Shown here: piece after piece, positions 31,847 to 41,277 of the stretch
Position numbering within the stretch: the first letter of the stretch is position 1
Layout of the letters: every line of letters starts with the position of its first letter
The notes under the pieces: model-generated
Databases searched by the model: none
What the model was told of the DNA's origin: nothing
The model's input: only the letters and a program-made list of their open reading frames with translations
DNA from: Erythrobacter sp.
GTDB taxonomy: Bacteria; Pseudomonadota; Alphaproteobacteria; Sphingomonadales; Sphingomonadaceae
DNA: 64,000 bases
Assembly (NCBI RefSeq): GCF_011765465.1
Contig: NZ_CP050265.1
Location: 620,001-684,000, forward strand
Reading direction: 5' to 3'
Made by a program: the position numbers and the translations under genes

Positions 31847-32317
31847 ATGATCACGATGCTGCGCCGCCTGTCCCTCCGCGCCCCGCTCGTCGCCGCGACC
31901 GCTTTCGCAGCGCTCGCCGCCGCTCCGCTCGCGGCGCAGGGCGTCTCGACCCCGGCCGAGGCCGACGCCGAATTCGCCGATGCGATGGCATCGGGCGTGC
32001 GCGCCTCGACACTGCGCGAGGCGGAGATGTGCGCGGGCTATTGGTGGGCGTTGCAGGCGGTCCACGAGGCAAGCGCGGAAGTCCCGTTCTGGCAGAACCT
32101 CCCGAAGCGGCTCGGCCCCGACACGGCCACGCTCGGGCGCGAATTCTGGAACGCGGTCCTGCGCGAGGCGCTCAAGGACGACGAGGCCCGGCTCGAGGCG
32201 GCCGGAAACCGGGTCTTCGACCACCGCCAGGAGGCGATCCGGCGGGTCGTCGAAGCCGAAAAGACCGGGGGAATCGAAGGGTTCTTCTCGACTCTCGGCA
32301 CGTGCGTGCCGGAGTAA
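31847..32317 (+). CDS. Exported protein of unknown function
   Basis: 156 residues with a signal peptide (MITMLRRLSLRAPLVAATAFAALAAAPLAAQ) and a helical, charged remainder containing AEMCAGYWWALQAVHE and a C-terminal STLGTCVPE, so two cysteines are present. A GGGAGAA ribosome-binding site precedes the ATG. Family not recognised. It stands alone downstream of the importer operon. Confidence 0.68.
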   Translation: MITMLRRLSLRAPLVAATAFAALAAAPLAAQGVSTPAEADAEFADAMASGVRASTLREAEMCAGYWWALQAVHEASAEVPFWQNLPKRLGPDTATLGREFWNAVLREALKDDEARLEAAGNRVFDHRQEAIRRVVEAEKTGGIEGFFSTLGTCVPE

Positions 32318-32608
32318 CGGGCGGTCGTCATCATCGACGAGGCCGAAGGGCGTATCGGGGCCGCGCGCCGGGTTCCCGCTCGGCCTTGAAAGGTTGGGCC
32401 GGCCGGGCGGCATCACCCGCCCCCAATGCTTGGCAGGGACACCGCCGACCGACCCGCTCCGAGCAAGTTGTCGCTCCGCCCGGAACAGTGCGACCCGAAG
32501 GGCTCATGCGAGGACTTGCAAAGAGGCTGCGACCATAACGCGACCGGGGCACTTTGGGACTTTAGGTTTTCTATAGCCCCTCCCCATCAGCGGTTTTTGC
32601 TATCGAAA

Positions 32609-33304
32609 TCAGGCGCTTCGCGGATCTTCGTAATCGGCATCGAGAAAGATCTGCGTGCGCCGTTCGGAGCGGTGGATCAGCCCGCCCGCGACCCGTCCGG
32701 CAGCCGTGGTGTATTCAAGCTCGGCTGCAATGGCCTCGTAATCCCCCGCCCGGATCGCCGCGTTGAGGCGCGGGCTTTCTTCCGGCGAGACATTGCCGAT
32801 GCCGACATTGAAGACGAGATCGACCAGCGCGTCGAATTCGTTCTGGTTGACCGGCAGCCCGGCGAGCAGGTCGCGCACCCCGGCCTCCGCCTTTTCGAGA
32901 TCGCGCTCGAGCAGCTTCATCGCGCGGGCATGGGTGATGCGCTGGCCGAGCCGCAGATTGTCCTCGGGCAGGACGAGGTGGCCCACGCCCACGGTCGGAT
33001 AGCCCGCGACGTCGCGATAGACGCGGTAGCGCACGCCTTCTTCCTCGACCAGCGCCGCGACCATCGCCTCGCTGGTGGCAAGGTCGGCGGCATCGCGCCG
33101 GATCGCGGGGTCGAACACGGCCTGCTCGACCACCGGGGGCGCGGTGCGGGGCTCGGCCCGGATCGCGATGTCCGAAGCCCCAGCGAGCGCCACCGCCGAA
33201 ACGCTCAGCAGGGCGGCGGCGCCTTTCCGCTTGGGCAGGGCGATACGCCGGGCCGGATCGCGGAGCGCCGCGCCGCGCCCGCGCGCCCTTGCGCGCAGGC
33301 GCAT
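32609..33304 (-). CDS. Membrane-anchored or exported GH24 (T4-type) lysozyme
   Basis: 231 residues from the ATG at 33304; a GTG at 33355 is an alternative start that would add 17 basic residues. A basic N-terminus and a hydrophobic segment (about 28-46) precede the lysozyme domain (about 75-225). The catalytic triad is E89, D98 and T104, with the same spacing as Glu11-Asp20-Thr26 of T4 lysozyme, in EEEGVRYRVYRDVAGYPTVGVGH. No holin, phage tail or packaging genes lie nearby, so it looks like a resident gene rather than part of a prophage. Confidence 0.85.
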   Translation of the reverse strand: MRLRARARGRGAALRDPARRIALPKRKGAAALLSVSAVALAGASDIAIRAEPRTAPPVVEQAVFDPAIRRDAADLATSEAMVAALVEEEGVRYRVYRDVAGYPTVGVGHLVLPEDNLRLGQRITHARAMKLLERDLEKAEAGVRDLLAGLPVNQNEFDALVDLVFNVGIGNVSPEESPRLNAAIRAGDYEAIAAELEYTTAAGRVAGGLIHRSERRTQIFLDADYEDPRSA

Positions 33305-33753
33305 CAGGCGTTCGCGGAAAGCGCGGAAGGAGCCGAAGAAGCGCCGCCGCCGCACGCCTTGCGCGCTGCGGGCAGCGGGCGGTGTGGGTACGCGCCTGTG
33401 GGGTAGGGCGGGCGGGGCGGATCGGGGAATGCGCTGGAGTTCGGTTGCGGTGATGGATATCCTCGTTTCAATCGATATTACAATTGCTTGTAGTTCATGA
33501 AAGCAACGGGCGAGGGCCCCGCGAATGTCCACGCTTCGCCCGTTTTCCCGTGCAATGCGGCGCGTGCGTCCGCCTCGGCGGGGCATCTGGCACTCGGCAT
33601 CGGCGTTCCTGACGCGCGCTCGCTGCCGGGGATGGGCCGGCAGCCGGGCACCAAGGCGCGCCTCGTCCGTTGCAATCGACGGGGCAAGGGCCATCTCCCG
33701 CACAAGCCTGCGGACAGCCTCGCGCCCGCGCCCCGCGCCCTCTTTACACCTAC
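33305..33753. other. 449-base stretch between lysozyme gene and uvrA LexA box
   Basis: No convincing gene is seen. The part around 33450-33500 is relatively AT-rich and may hold the promoter of the lysozyme gene on the minus strand. The remainder is GC-rich with open frames on both strands that do not resemble proteins. Confidence 0.5.
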
Positions 33754-33768
33754 GAACATTTCCGGAAC
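33754..33768 (+). promoter_or_regulatory. LexA (SOS) box upstream of uvrA
   Basis: GAAC-N7-GAAC (33754-33757 and 33765-33768) is on the reverse strand the alphaproteobacterial LexA consensus GTTC-N7-GTTC. It ends 49 bases before the uvrA ATG, a position suited to repression. Confidence 0.82.
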
Positions 33769-33817
33769 AAAGCCCTCCCATGAGCCTCTCCCTGATCCAG
33801 AAGCATTGGCCCGCCCC

Positions 33818-36757
33818 ATGCTGACCAAGATTTCCGTGCGCGGCGCGCGCGAGCACAACCTCAAGGGCATCGACATCGACCTGCCGAGGGACAGCCTGAT
33901 CGTCGTCACGGGCCTTTCGGGCAGCGGCAAGTCGAGCCTCGCCTTCGACACGATCTATGCCGAGGGGCAGCGGCGCTATGTGGAATCGCTCTCCGCCTAT
34001 GCGCGGCAGTTCCTCGAGATGATGCAGAAGCCCGATGTCGAGCATATCGACGGGCTCTCGCCTGCGATCAGCATCGAGCAGAAGACGACCTCGAAGAACC
34101 CGCGCTCCACGGTCGCGACCGTGACCGAAATCTACGATTATATGCGCCTGCTGTGGGCGCGGGTGGGCACGCCCTATTCCCCCGCAACGGGTGAGCCGAT
34201 CGAGGCGCAGACCGTCTCCAACATGGTGGACCGCGTCATGGCCCTGCCGGAGGGCACGCGGCTCTACCTGCTCGCCCCGGTCGTGCGCGGGCGCAAGGGC
34301 GAGTATCGCAAGGAGCTCGCCGAATGGCAGAAGGCGGGCTTTACCCGCGTCCGGATCGACGGGGAGCTCTATCCCATCGAAGAGGCGCCCGCGCTCGACA
34401 AGAAATACAAGCACGACATCGAGGTGGTGGTCGACCGTCTCGCGGTGAAACCGGGGCTTGAAACGCGCCTCGCCGACTCCTTCGAGACCGCGCTGAAACT
34501 GGCGGATGGGCTCGCCTATGTCGACCTCGCCGATGGTGTCGTGCCGGGCCGCGAGGGCGAGGACGAGGGCGGCGGCGCGATGAAGGGCGCCGGCATCCCC
34601 GCCAACCGCATCGTCTTTTCCGAGAAATTCGCCTGTCCCGTCTCCGGATTCACCATCGAGGAAGTCGAGCCGCGCCTGTTCTCCTTCAACTCGCCGCAGG
34701 GGGCCTGCCCGGCCTGTGACGGGATCGGGGAAAAGCAGCTCTTCGACGAACAGCTCGTCGTGCCGAACGAGGCGCTTACCTTGAAACAGGGCGCGATCGT
34801 CCCCTGGGCCAAGTCCAATCCGCCGTCACCCTATTATATGCAGGTGCTGGCCAGCCTCGCCAAGGCGTATGATTTCGACCTCACCACGCCGTGGAAGGAC
34901 CTGGAGCCCGACCAGCGTCTCATCATCCTTCACGGTACGGGCGGGATGCCGGTGCCGCTGACTTTCAAGGACGGTCGCAAGGAATACACCGTCACCAAGC
35001 CGTTCGAGGGCGTGATCGGCAACTTGAACCGCCGGATGCGCCAGACCGAAAGCGCGTGGATGCAGGAGGAACTGTCGAAGTTCCAGACCGCGCAGCCGTG
35101 CGAAGCGTGCGGGGGCAAGCGCCTTAACGAAAAGGCGCTTAGCGTGAAGATCCCCGGCCCCACCGGCCCGATCGACATCGCCGAACCCGTCCGCATGAGC
35201 GTTGCGCAGGCGAAAGCGTGGTTTGCCGAAATCGACGACTATTTGACCGAGCAGCAATCCCAGATCGCGAAGGCGATCCTCAAGGAGATCAACGAGCGGC
35301 TGGGCTTTCTCGACAACGTGGGCCTCGACTACCTCAACCTCGACCGGACCAGCGGCACTCTGTCGGGCGGCGAGAGCCAGCGCATCCGCCTCGCCAGCCA
35401 GATCGGCAGCGGGCTGTCGGGCGTGCTCTACGTGCTGGACGAACCCTCCATCGGCCTCCACCAGCGCGACAACGACCGGCTGCTGGAGACGCTGAAACGC
35501 CTGCGCGATCTTGGCAACACGGTGATCGTGGTCGAGCATGACGAGGACGCGATCCGCTCCGCCGACCACATCGTCGACCTCGGCCCCGGCGCGGGGGTGC
35601 ACGGGGGCGAAGTGGTCGCGCAGGGGACGCTGAAACAGGTGATGAAGGCCAAGGGCTCGCTCACCGCCGATTACCTCACGGGCCGGCGCGAAATCGAAGT
35701 GCCGAAACAGCGCCGCAAGGGCAATGGGCTGAAGCTGACGGTGAAGGGCGCGAGCGCCAACAACCTCAAGAACGTGACCGCCTCGATTCCCTTGGGCACC
35801 TTCACCTGCATCACCGGCGTTTCGGGCTCGGGCAAGTCCTCCTTCACCATCGACACGCTCTATGCCGGCGCCGCCCGGGTGCTGAACGGCGCGCGCGTTG
35901 TCGCAGGGAAACACGAGTCGATCGAGGGGCTGGAAAACTGCGACAAGGTGATCGAGATCGACCAGTCCCCCATCGGCCGCACCCCGCGCTCCAACCCCGC
36001 GACCTACACCGGCGCCTTCACCCAGATCCGCGACTGGTTCGCCGGCCTCCCGGAATCGCAGGCGCGCGGGTACAAGCCAGGGCGCTTCTCCTTCAACGTC
36101 AAGGGCGGGCGCTGCGAGGCGTGCACCGGCGACGGCCTCATCAAGATCGAGATGCACTTCCTCCCCGATGTCTACGTCACCTGCGAGGAATGCGGGGGCA
36201 AGCGCTATAACCGCGAAACGCTCGAGGTGAAGTTCAAGGGCCTGTCGATTGCCGACGTGCTCGACATGACGATCGAGGACGCGGAGGGCTTCTTCAAGGC
36301 GGTGCCTTCGATCCGCGACAAGATGCGGATGCTGAACGAGGTCGGCCTCGGCTACGTCAAGGTCGGCCAGCAGGCGACGACGCTATCGGGCGGCGAGGCG
36401 CAGCGCGTGAAGCTCGCCAAGGAGCTGTCGAAACGCTCCACCGGGCAGACGCTCTACATCCTCGACGAGCCGACGACGGGCCTGCATTTCGAGGACGTCC
36501 GCAAGCTCTTGGAAGTGCTGCACCGGCTGGTGGAGCAGGGCAATTCCGTTGTGGTGATCGAGCACAACCTTGATGTGATCAAGACCGCCGACTGGATTGT
36601 GGACCTCGGCCCCGAAGGCGGCGTGCGCGGCGGGGAGATCGTCGCGGAGGGCACGCCGGAGGCGGTGGCCGAGGTGGAGCGGTCGTTTACTGGGGCTTAT
36701 CTGAAGCCGATGTTGCGGCAGGCTCACGCAAAATCTCAAGGTAATGATTCAAAATAG
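33818..36757 (+). CDS. uvrA: Excinuclease ABC subunit A
   Basis: DNA-damage recognition ATPase of nucleotide excision repair. 979 residues. Start at 33818 gives the family N-terminus [20 protein letters not shown]. Walker A1 is GLSGSGKSS (32-40) and Walker A2 is GVSGSGKSS (from 667). Signature motifs are [16 protein letters not shown] and [15 protein letters not shown]. The C-terminal zinc module (CEACTGDG and [10 protein letters not shown], about 766-800) is intact. The last dozen residues ([12 protein letters not shown]) are encoded by less GC-rich sequence, and the stop lies inside the neighbouring foreign gene. SOS-regulated by the LexA box at 33754. Confidence 0.97.
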   Translation: MLTKISVRGAREHNLKGIDIDLPRDSLIVVTGLSGSGKSSLAFDTIYAEGQRRYVESLSAYARQFLEMMQKPDVEHIDGLSPAISIEQKTTSKNPRSTVATVTEIYDYMRLLWARVGTPYSPATGEPIEAQTVSNMVDRVMALPEGTRLYLLAPVVRGRKGEYRKELAEWQKAGFTRVRIDGELYPIEEAPALDKKYKHDIEVVVDRLAVKPGLETRLADSFETALKLADGLAYVDLADGVVPGREGEDEGGGAMKGAGIPANRIVFSEKFACPVSGFTIEEVEPRLFSFNSPQGACPACDGIGEKQLFDEQLVVPNEALTLKQGAIVPWAKSNPPSPYYMQVLASLAKAYDFDLTTPWKDLEPDQRLIILHGTGGMPVPLTFKDGRKEYTVTKPFEGVIGNLNRRMRQTESAWMQEELSKFQTAQPCEACGGKRLNEKALSVKIPGPTGPIDIAEPVRMSVAQAKAWFAEIDDYLTEQQSQIAKAILKEINERLGFLDNVGLDYLNLDRTSGTLSGGESQRIRLASQIGSGLSGVLYVLDEPSIGLHQRDNDRLLETLKRLRDLGNTVIVVEHDEDAIRSADHIVDLGPGAGVHGGEVVAQGTLKQVMKAKGSLTADYLTGRREIEVPKQRRKGNGLKLTVKGASANNLKNVTASIPLGTFTCITGVSGSGKSSFTIDTLYAGAARVLNGARVVAGKHESIEGLENCDKVIEIDQSPIGRTPRSNPATYTGAFTQIRDWFAGLPESQARGYKPGRFSFNVKGGRCEACTGDGLIKIEMHFLPDVYVTCEECGGKRYNRETLEVKFKGLSIADVLDMTIEDAEGFFKAVPSIRDKMRMLNEVGLGYVKVGQQATTLSGGEAQRVKLAKELSKRSTGQTLYILDEPTTGLHFEDVRKLLEVLHRLVEQGNSVVVIEHNLDVIKTADWIVDLGPEGGVRGGEIVAEGTPEAVAEVERSFTGAYLKPMLRQAHAKSQGNDSK

Positions 36758-38401
36758 AAAAATATCCTCGAGATAATCAAAGCAATCACACGCGTTGTCA
36801 AAATCTTCATCGCATATATTCTTTGCATGGGCATCTGCTCGAAACTTATTTACAATGTGAAGCGACTCTCGAATTTTCGGTTTCGACGAGGATAGGTGTG
36901 TAAGACATTCTTGGTGGCCAATGATCGAGATAAGGTCAACCAAGTATAGTGGGCTGCTTTCTGAGGAAAATAAAAACTTTGGATTAGTATCTTGAAGTCC
37001 ATCGTACTTTTTCTTCGTCAATGATTTAGAAAGAACATCCTCAAATTTAAAGCCATCAATTGATTTTGCCCAAAAAAGCAGATTCGTCCGAATTGTAGAT
37101 TCCAATCGATTGCGGCGCAGTGAAAGCTCCGCCCACTTTCCTTCAAGATCAATCAAATTCTCATCGGGTTCAACCTGAAGAACAGCTTTTTTGACTGCGT
37201 CAAAGGCGATTTCGGCTACTTGATCTCTAACAATTATGAGTCCATAGCCGATAAGATGGTCGATGAGGTCCGGCGCTTCTGTGGCATACTCAGTCGCTTC
37301 ATCTGATTTTTCTGTCACCAAATCTTTTAAAACCCGGAATTCGGAAGGGTAGTAGTCCCTTAAGTTCGCGATGATATCGAACATGTACCTATCCAGTTGT
37401 CCAGAGAACTCCCTCTGGGCATCTCTAACCCGCTTCATAGGCACGGCTTTGGGCCGCTGACCGGTAGTCAATTGGTGCACCTTGCTGCAAACTTGCCTTG
37501 TGAAAAATGGGTGCCCTCCATAACTCGAATGCAAGGCATTTATCGCGGCGGCATCGAAATCTAAGCCCATGAAGAAGCCAAGGCGGTTCACCATTTCTCG
37601 CGTTTCGTCGAAAGTGAGATTTGGTATAAATCTCTTCTGAGCAAGTAGGTAGGCGGGGTTGTCGATGCCTTGGATATTTTGTTTCTCAAGTAAGTAGGGG
37701 CTTGTGCCGACGATGCAAAACGCCAGTGATCGGTTCTTTAGGCTCTGCGAGAATGACCTCAGAACTTGCCAGAAGTAAACGGGATCTTTGCCGCTCCTCC
37801 AGTGGTCTGATGCAGCGGTCTCGGGTGAAATATTTTCTATCTCGTCAAATATCAAAAGAAGACTTGATCTAAGGGATCCAATAGTTTGAGACATTTTTTC
37901 CGAAAACCATTCTGAAATCTCGGCTCCATCAAATGAGTTTGGTTTTGGCAGTTGCTTGAGCTTGGCTTTGTCTCGAACTGTGTTGACGATATGGTATAGG
38001 AGCTCTCCATAACGTCTACTGTGTATTTTCAAGTCTTGGCAGTCTAGCGTTACCACCGTCAATTCAGCTGGTTTACAACGGCGTTCGATAGCATAAATCG
38101 TAGATGTTTTGCCGCTTTTCCTAAGGCCGAACAAGCAGGAGTGCTGGCCAGACTTTGCTAAGTCAATAACACCAGATACAATCTCGCTGCGACCGAAGAA
38201 GAAATGCTCTTCTCTTAGGGGGGACTGGAAGCCAAACAAGTCGCGAATATAATGGTTCTGTCTTACGGCAGATATTAATGGGTCCCTTCTTCGGTCAAGT
38301 TGGTCAAATGTGATAGGAACGATAACTGGATATTCTGGGTGTTGTTCAAGGTAAAGCTTTATGTGTCTGTCTACATTATTGTCATCACTCACCAGAAAAC
38401 G
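36749..38401 (-). pseudogene. 3' part of an IS-disrupted P-loop ATPase gene
   Basis: The remaining frame encodes the last 549 residues of the original protein. It has Walker A GLRKSGKT, preceded by FFFGRSEIVSGVIDL, and Walker B LLLIFDEIEN. The C-terminal region ends with VNKFRADAHAKN, which resembles the Arg...His motif of HEPN-like domains, though the spacing (RxxxH) is shorter than the usual R-x4-6-H. The frame overlaps the uvrA stop by nine bases. Its AT-rich codon use differs sharply from all neighbours, a sign of transfer. The element at 38402 separates it from its own start, although a GTG at 38428 inside the element could restart it. The architecture resembles STAND/AAA-type conflict proteins (inference). 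Confidence 0.85.
38398..38401. repeat. 4-bp target-site duplication, left copy (AACG)
   Basis: AACG directly before the left end of the IS matches AACG directly after its right end. Four-base duplications are typical of the IS407 subgroup of IS3. Confidence 0.85.
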
Positions 38402-38464
38402 TGACGTGACCCCCTGATTTTCCTCCACGAGCGATTAGAGTCTGGCCTGAAGGAAGGACAGACG

Positions 38465-38731
38465 ATGAAGCGGAAGAGGTTCTCAGAGGAGCAGATCATT
38501 GGGGTGCTGAAGGAAGCGGAGGCGGGCGCGAAGACCGCCGATCTGGCCCGGCGGCACGGGGTGTCTGAAGCGACGATCTACAACTGGAAGGCCAAGTATG
38601 GCGGGCTGGAGGTGTCCGAGGCCCGGCGGCTGCGGGAGCTCGAGAGCGAGAACGCGAAGCTCAAGCGGCTGCTGGCCGATGCGATGCTGGACAACGTGGC
38701 GTTGAAGGATCTGCTCTCAAAAAAGTGGTGA
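38465..38731 (+). CDS. IS3-family OrfA (transposase helix-turn-helix protein)
   Basis: 88 residues. A helix-turn-helix ([41 protein letters not shown]) is followed by a leucine-zipper-like coil ([27 protein letters not shown]). This is the DNA-binding half of the IS407-type transposase. The 3' end contains A6G, where a -1 frameshift can fuse it to OrfB. Confidence 0.93.
   Translation: MKRKRFSEEQIIGVLKEAEAGAKTADLARRHGVSEATIYNWKAKYGGLEVSEARRLRELESENAKLKRLLADAMLDNVALKDLLSKKW
38719..38725 (+). other. programmed -1 frameshift site A_AAA_AAG
   Basis: The heptamer AAAAAAG is in the correct phase of orfA (tcA AAA AAG tgg tga), two codons before the stop. A -1 slip continues in orfB, giving the OrfAB transposase as in other IS3 elements. 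Confidence 0.85.
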
Positions 38732-39636
38732 CGCCCGCCGCGAAGCGAGAAGCTGCCGCACATCTCCAGGCATGTCATGGGATGAGCGAGCGGCGGGCGT
38801 GCCGTGTCATCGATGCCGATCGCAAGAGCGTGCGCTATCGTTCCATCCGGGATGATGACGGCGCGCTGCGTGAGAAGCTGCGTGAGCTGGCCAACCAGCG
38901 GCGCCGGTTCGGCTATCGCCGTTTGCATATCCTGCTGCGCCGGGAGGGCGTGATGATCAACCGCAAGAAGACCCAGCGGCTGTATCGGGAGGAAGGGCTT
39001 GCAGTGAGGCGACGACGCAGCCGCAAGCGCGCTGTCGGCACCAGAGCGCCAGCTCCGGTGCTGGCACTGCCGAACCAGCGCTGGAGCCTGGACTTTGTCC
39101 ATGACCAGATCGCTTCTGGCAGACGGTTCCGGGTGCTCAATGTGGTCGATGACATGACCAGGGAGTGCCTGGCGGCGGTGCCGGATACCTCGATCTCGGG
39201 GCACCGCGTCGTGCGCGAGCTGACCCAGCTAATCGCCCAGCGCGGCAAGCCGGGCATGATCGTTAGCGACAATGGCACCGAACTCACCAGCAATGCCGTG
39301 CTCGCATGGTGCGGCGAGATCGGGGTGGAGTGGCATTACATCGCTCCGGGCAAGCCGATGCAGAACGGCTACGTCGAGAGCTTTAACGGCCGCATGCGCG
39401 ACGAACTGCTGAACGAGACCCTGTTCCTCAGCATGGCCCACGCACGGGTCGAGATCGCTGCTTGGGTCGAGGATTACAACCGGGAGAGGCCACACTCGTC
39501 CCTTGGCTACGCAACCCCGGCGGCGTTCGCCGCCGAACTGGATAAGCAATGGCCTGCTTCGCTACGCCCTACGGGCTCCGCTACGCAGCCCATTGCTTCA
39601 ACCGCGCTGATGCGCAAAACAACCGCCCGGCTCTAA
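38725..39636 (+). CDS. IS3-family OrfB (DDE transposase catalytic domain)
   Basis: 303 residues from GTG 38725; in practice probably made as the OrfAB fusion. The integrase core (about 115-280) has the catalytic Asp in WSLDFVHDQ, the second Asp in IVSDNGTE, and the Glu in [15 protein letters not shown], so the DDE triad is complete. An HTH_21-like region ([15 protein letters not shown]) lies ahead of it. Confidence 0.93.
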   Translation: MVTPAAKREAAAHLQACHGMSERRACRVIDADRKSVRYRSIRDDDGALREKLRELANQRRRFGYRRLHILLRREGVMINRKKTQRLYREEGLAVRRRRSRKRAVGTRAPAPVLALPNQRWSLDFVHDQIASGRRFRVLNVVDDMTRECLAAVPDTSISGHRVVRELTQLIAQRGKPGMIVSDNGTELTSNAVLAWCGEIGVEWHYIAPGKPMQNGYVESFNGRMRDELLNETLFLSMAHARVEIAAWVEDYNRERPHSSLGYATPAAFAAELDKQWPASLRPTGSATQPIASTALMRKTTARL

Positions 39637-39668
39637 TCCCAGCTGGGGGAAAGCTGGGGGTCACGTCA

Positions 39669-39672
39669 AACG
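39669..39672. repeat. 4-bp target-site duplication, right copy (AACG)
   Basis: AACG immediately after the right inverted repeat of the IS, matching 38398-38401. Confidence 0.85.
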
Positions 39673-39978
39673 GAGGCTATTGTCGACGCGAGCGGACTCC
39701 ACTAAACTGTAAAACTGATTGTATGCCTCGAGTGTGCGAATCTCGAACGTGTCGTAATTCGCAAAAACAACGAGAAGTTCTCTCTGGGTGTTGAGGACAA
39801 CTGAAGAGTCGTCAGTGGGTCGGATTAAGGCGCCATAGTATACACTATTATCTACCCGGATTTCCGAGAATGATCGCGTAACATAGAAGGTATCAGCGAT
39901 CCTCCGGATCGCATTCCGTATCGTCGGGGGATAGTTCTCGAGGTGAAAATTCCTATGGAGGCCGGGCTGAGTGGGCAT
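39669..39978 (-). pseudogene. 5' part of the IS-disrupted ATPase gene
   Basis: From the ATG at 39978 the frame encodes 103 residues (MPTQPGLHRNFHLENYPP to ..VESARVDNSLR) and now runs into a stop in the IS end. Joining base 39669 to 38397 restores ..SLR-FLVSDDNNVD.. in frame, giving 1959 bases or 652 residues with stop. The restored N-terminal domain (about residues 1-165) precedes the ATPase and is not recognised. Its sequence is AT-rich like the 3' part. Confidence 0.82.
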
Positions 39979-40131
39979 GAAGTCCTCATACTTTTGCTTG
40001 TTCGGCTTTGCCAAATTCGTTTCGGATCGTCGAGAGTTATTCGAAGCGTTGTTGCGGTTCGCTAACCCCGGAACCACCCGCTCCCCCACTCGCTGACGTT
40101 GTGACAACACAACAAAGCGAAGGAGCATCCC

Positions 40132-40608
40132 ATGACCCGCACCGCTTTCACCGACGCCCTCCCGCGCCGCCTTGCGCTCGCCGTCGGCGCTGTCGCCGCG
40201 CTTGCGATGGGGGGCTGCACCACCTCTCCCAATGATCTCCAGTTCGGCACGCCGCTCGTCGCCAATCTCGAGGGCGAGAACGAGGTGCCGCAGGAGGGCG
40301 ATCCGAACGGGACCGGGCGCTTCGACGCCGCGCTCGAGCGCAATGGCGAGCTGTGCTACGAACTCTTCGCCACCGGCATCGCCCAGGCGCAGGCCGCGCA
40401 TATCCACCGCGGCGCGGCGAGCGAGAACGGGCCGCCGGTCGTCACTCTCGCCACGCCGCAGATGGACAGGACCGCCGAGGGCTGCACGATGATCGAACCC
40501 GCGCTGGCGAGCGAGATGCTCGGCAACCCCGAAAACTTCTACGTCAACGTCCACAACGAGCCCTATCCCGGCGGCGCGATCCGCGGGCCGATCGTCGCGG
40601 TGGAGTGA
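40132..40608 (+). CDS. CHRD-domain lipoprotein
   Basis: 158 residues. The signal peptide ends in a lipobox-like LAMGGC. The rest is a CHRD domain: LEGENEVPQEGDPNGTGRFDAAL, GIAQAQAAHIHRGAASENGPPVVTL, then NFYVNVHNEPYPGGAIRGPI, all typical. CHRD proteins are exported and of poorly known role. The ATG follows AAGGAG. It lies just outside the foreign stretch and has normal GC content. Confidence 0.88.
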   Translation: MTRTAFTDALPRRLALAVGAVAALAMGGCTTSPNDLQFGTPLVANLEGENEVPQEGDPNGTGRFDAALERNGELCYELFATGIAQAQAAHIHRGAASENGPPVVTLATPQMDRTAEGCTMIEPALASEMLGNPENFYVNVHNEPYPGGAIRGPIVAVE

Positions 40609-40632
40609 GGCTGCACGCCGCGGGCGACTGAC

Positions 40633-41277
40633 CTATTCGAGCAGTTCGAGCTCCACCGGCGCGTGGCCGCGGCGGATCAGGCCCAATTCCTCGGCCGCCG
40701 CGCGGCTCACGTCGATCACCCGCCCCCGCGCAAAGGGGCCGCGGTCGTTGATCCGCACGGTGACGCTGCGCCCGTTGGAAGGGTTGGTCACGCGCACGAT
40801 GCTGCCGAAGGGCAGGGTGCGGTGCGCCGCGGTGAGCGCGTTCATGTCGAAGCGTTCGCCGTTCGCCGTGCGCCGCCCGTGGAAGCGCCGCCCATAATAG
40901 GATGCCGTTCCGGTGCCGAGGCTGCGGAAGGCGGGCGTCTCGATCTCGGGCTCGATCGCGGAGAGGTCCACGGCGCTTTCGGGCACGGCGAGGTCCGGGC
41001 GCGGCGCTTTGGCAAGCGGGGCGAAAGCGGCCTTAAAACCGGCGGGCGGAGCGGGTTCGGCGGGTCGGGTCCGCGGCTCGCCCGCAGGCGGGACGGAAGG
41101 CGCGGCGGCGGGGGCGCTCGCCATGGTTTCGCCCGTGCCCTCGGCGAGGTTTTCCTGCGCCTGCGCCGGCAGGGCGAGCCCGCCCGCAACAAGGCCGAGC
41201 GGGAGCGCGGCGGCCAGGCGGAGCGCAATATGCGCGCCGAAAGCCGGGCGCGGAGCGGTGGAGCGAACCTCTCCCAT
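40633..41277 (-). CDS. rlpA: RlpA-type septal lytic transglycosylase
   Basis: 214 residues from the ATG at 41277; a TTG further upstream is unlikely. An N-terminal signal ([21 protein letters not shown]) and a Pro/Ala-rich linker lead to a double-psi beta-barrel domain at about 125-214 ([41 protein letters not shown].., [16 protein letters not shown]). The conserved Glu, His and Asp of RlpA are present. No SPOR domain is attached, unlike E. coli RlpA. It cleaves naked glycan strands at the septum in Pseudomonas. Confidence 0.87.
   Translation of the reverse strand: MGEVRSTAPRPAFGAHIALRLAAALPLGLVAGGLALPAQAQENLAEGTGETMASAPAAAPSVPPAGEPRTRPAEPAPPAGFKAAFAPLAKAPRPDLAVPESAVDLSAIEPEIETPAFRSLGTGTASYYGRRFHGRRTANGERFDMNALTAAHRTLPFGSIVRVTNPSNGRSVTVRINDRGPFARGRVIDVSRAAAEELGLIRRGHAPVELELLE

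Larger units (their letters stand above)
38402..39668 (+). mobile_element. complete IS3-family (IS407-type) insertion sequence, 1267 bp
   Basis: The left end reads TGACGTGACCCCC and the right end, on the reverse strand, reads the same 13 bases, followed by a partly matching Pyr-rich stretch. The element carries overlapping orfA and orfB with a -1 slippery site, has intact DDE residues, and is flanked by AACG duplications. All parts are intact, so the element may be active and the insertion recent. Confidence 0.92.

Noticed and set aside
32609-33304. Prophage remnant suggested by the lysozyme
   Set aside because: No structural, replication or lysis-accessory phage genes lie nearby and base composition is like the host.
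36700-40080. GTTGCGG present near both edges of the AT-rich segment as a possible attachment repeat
   Set aside because: Seven bases in a GC-rich genome is not significant, and no integrase gene or tRNA is adjacent.
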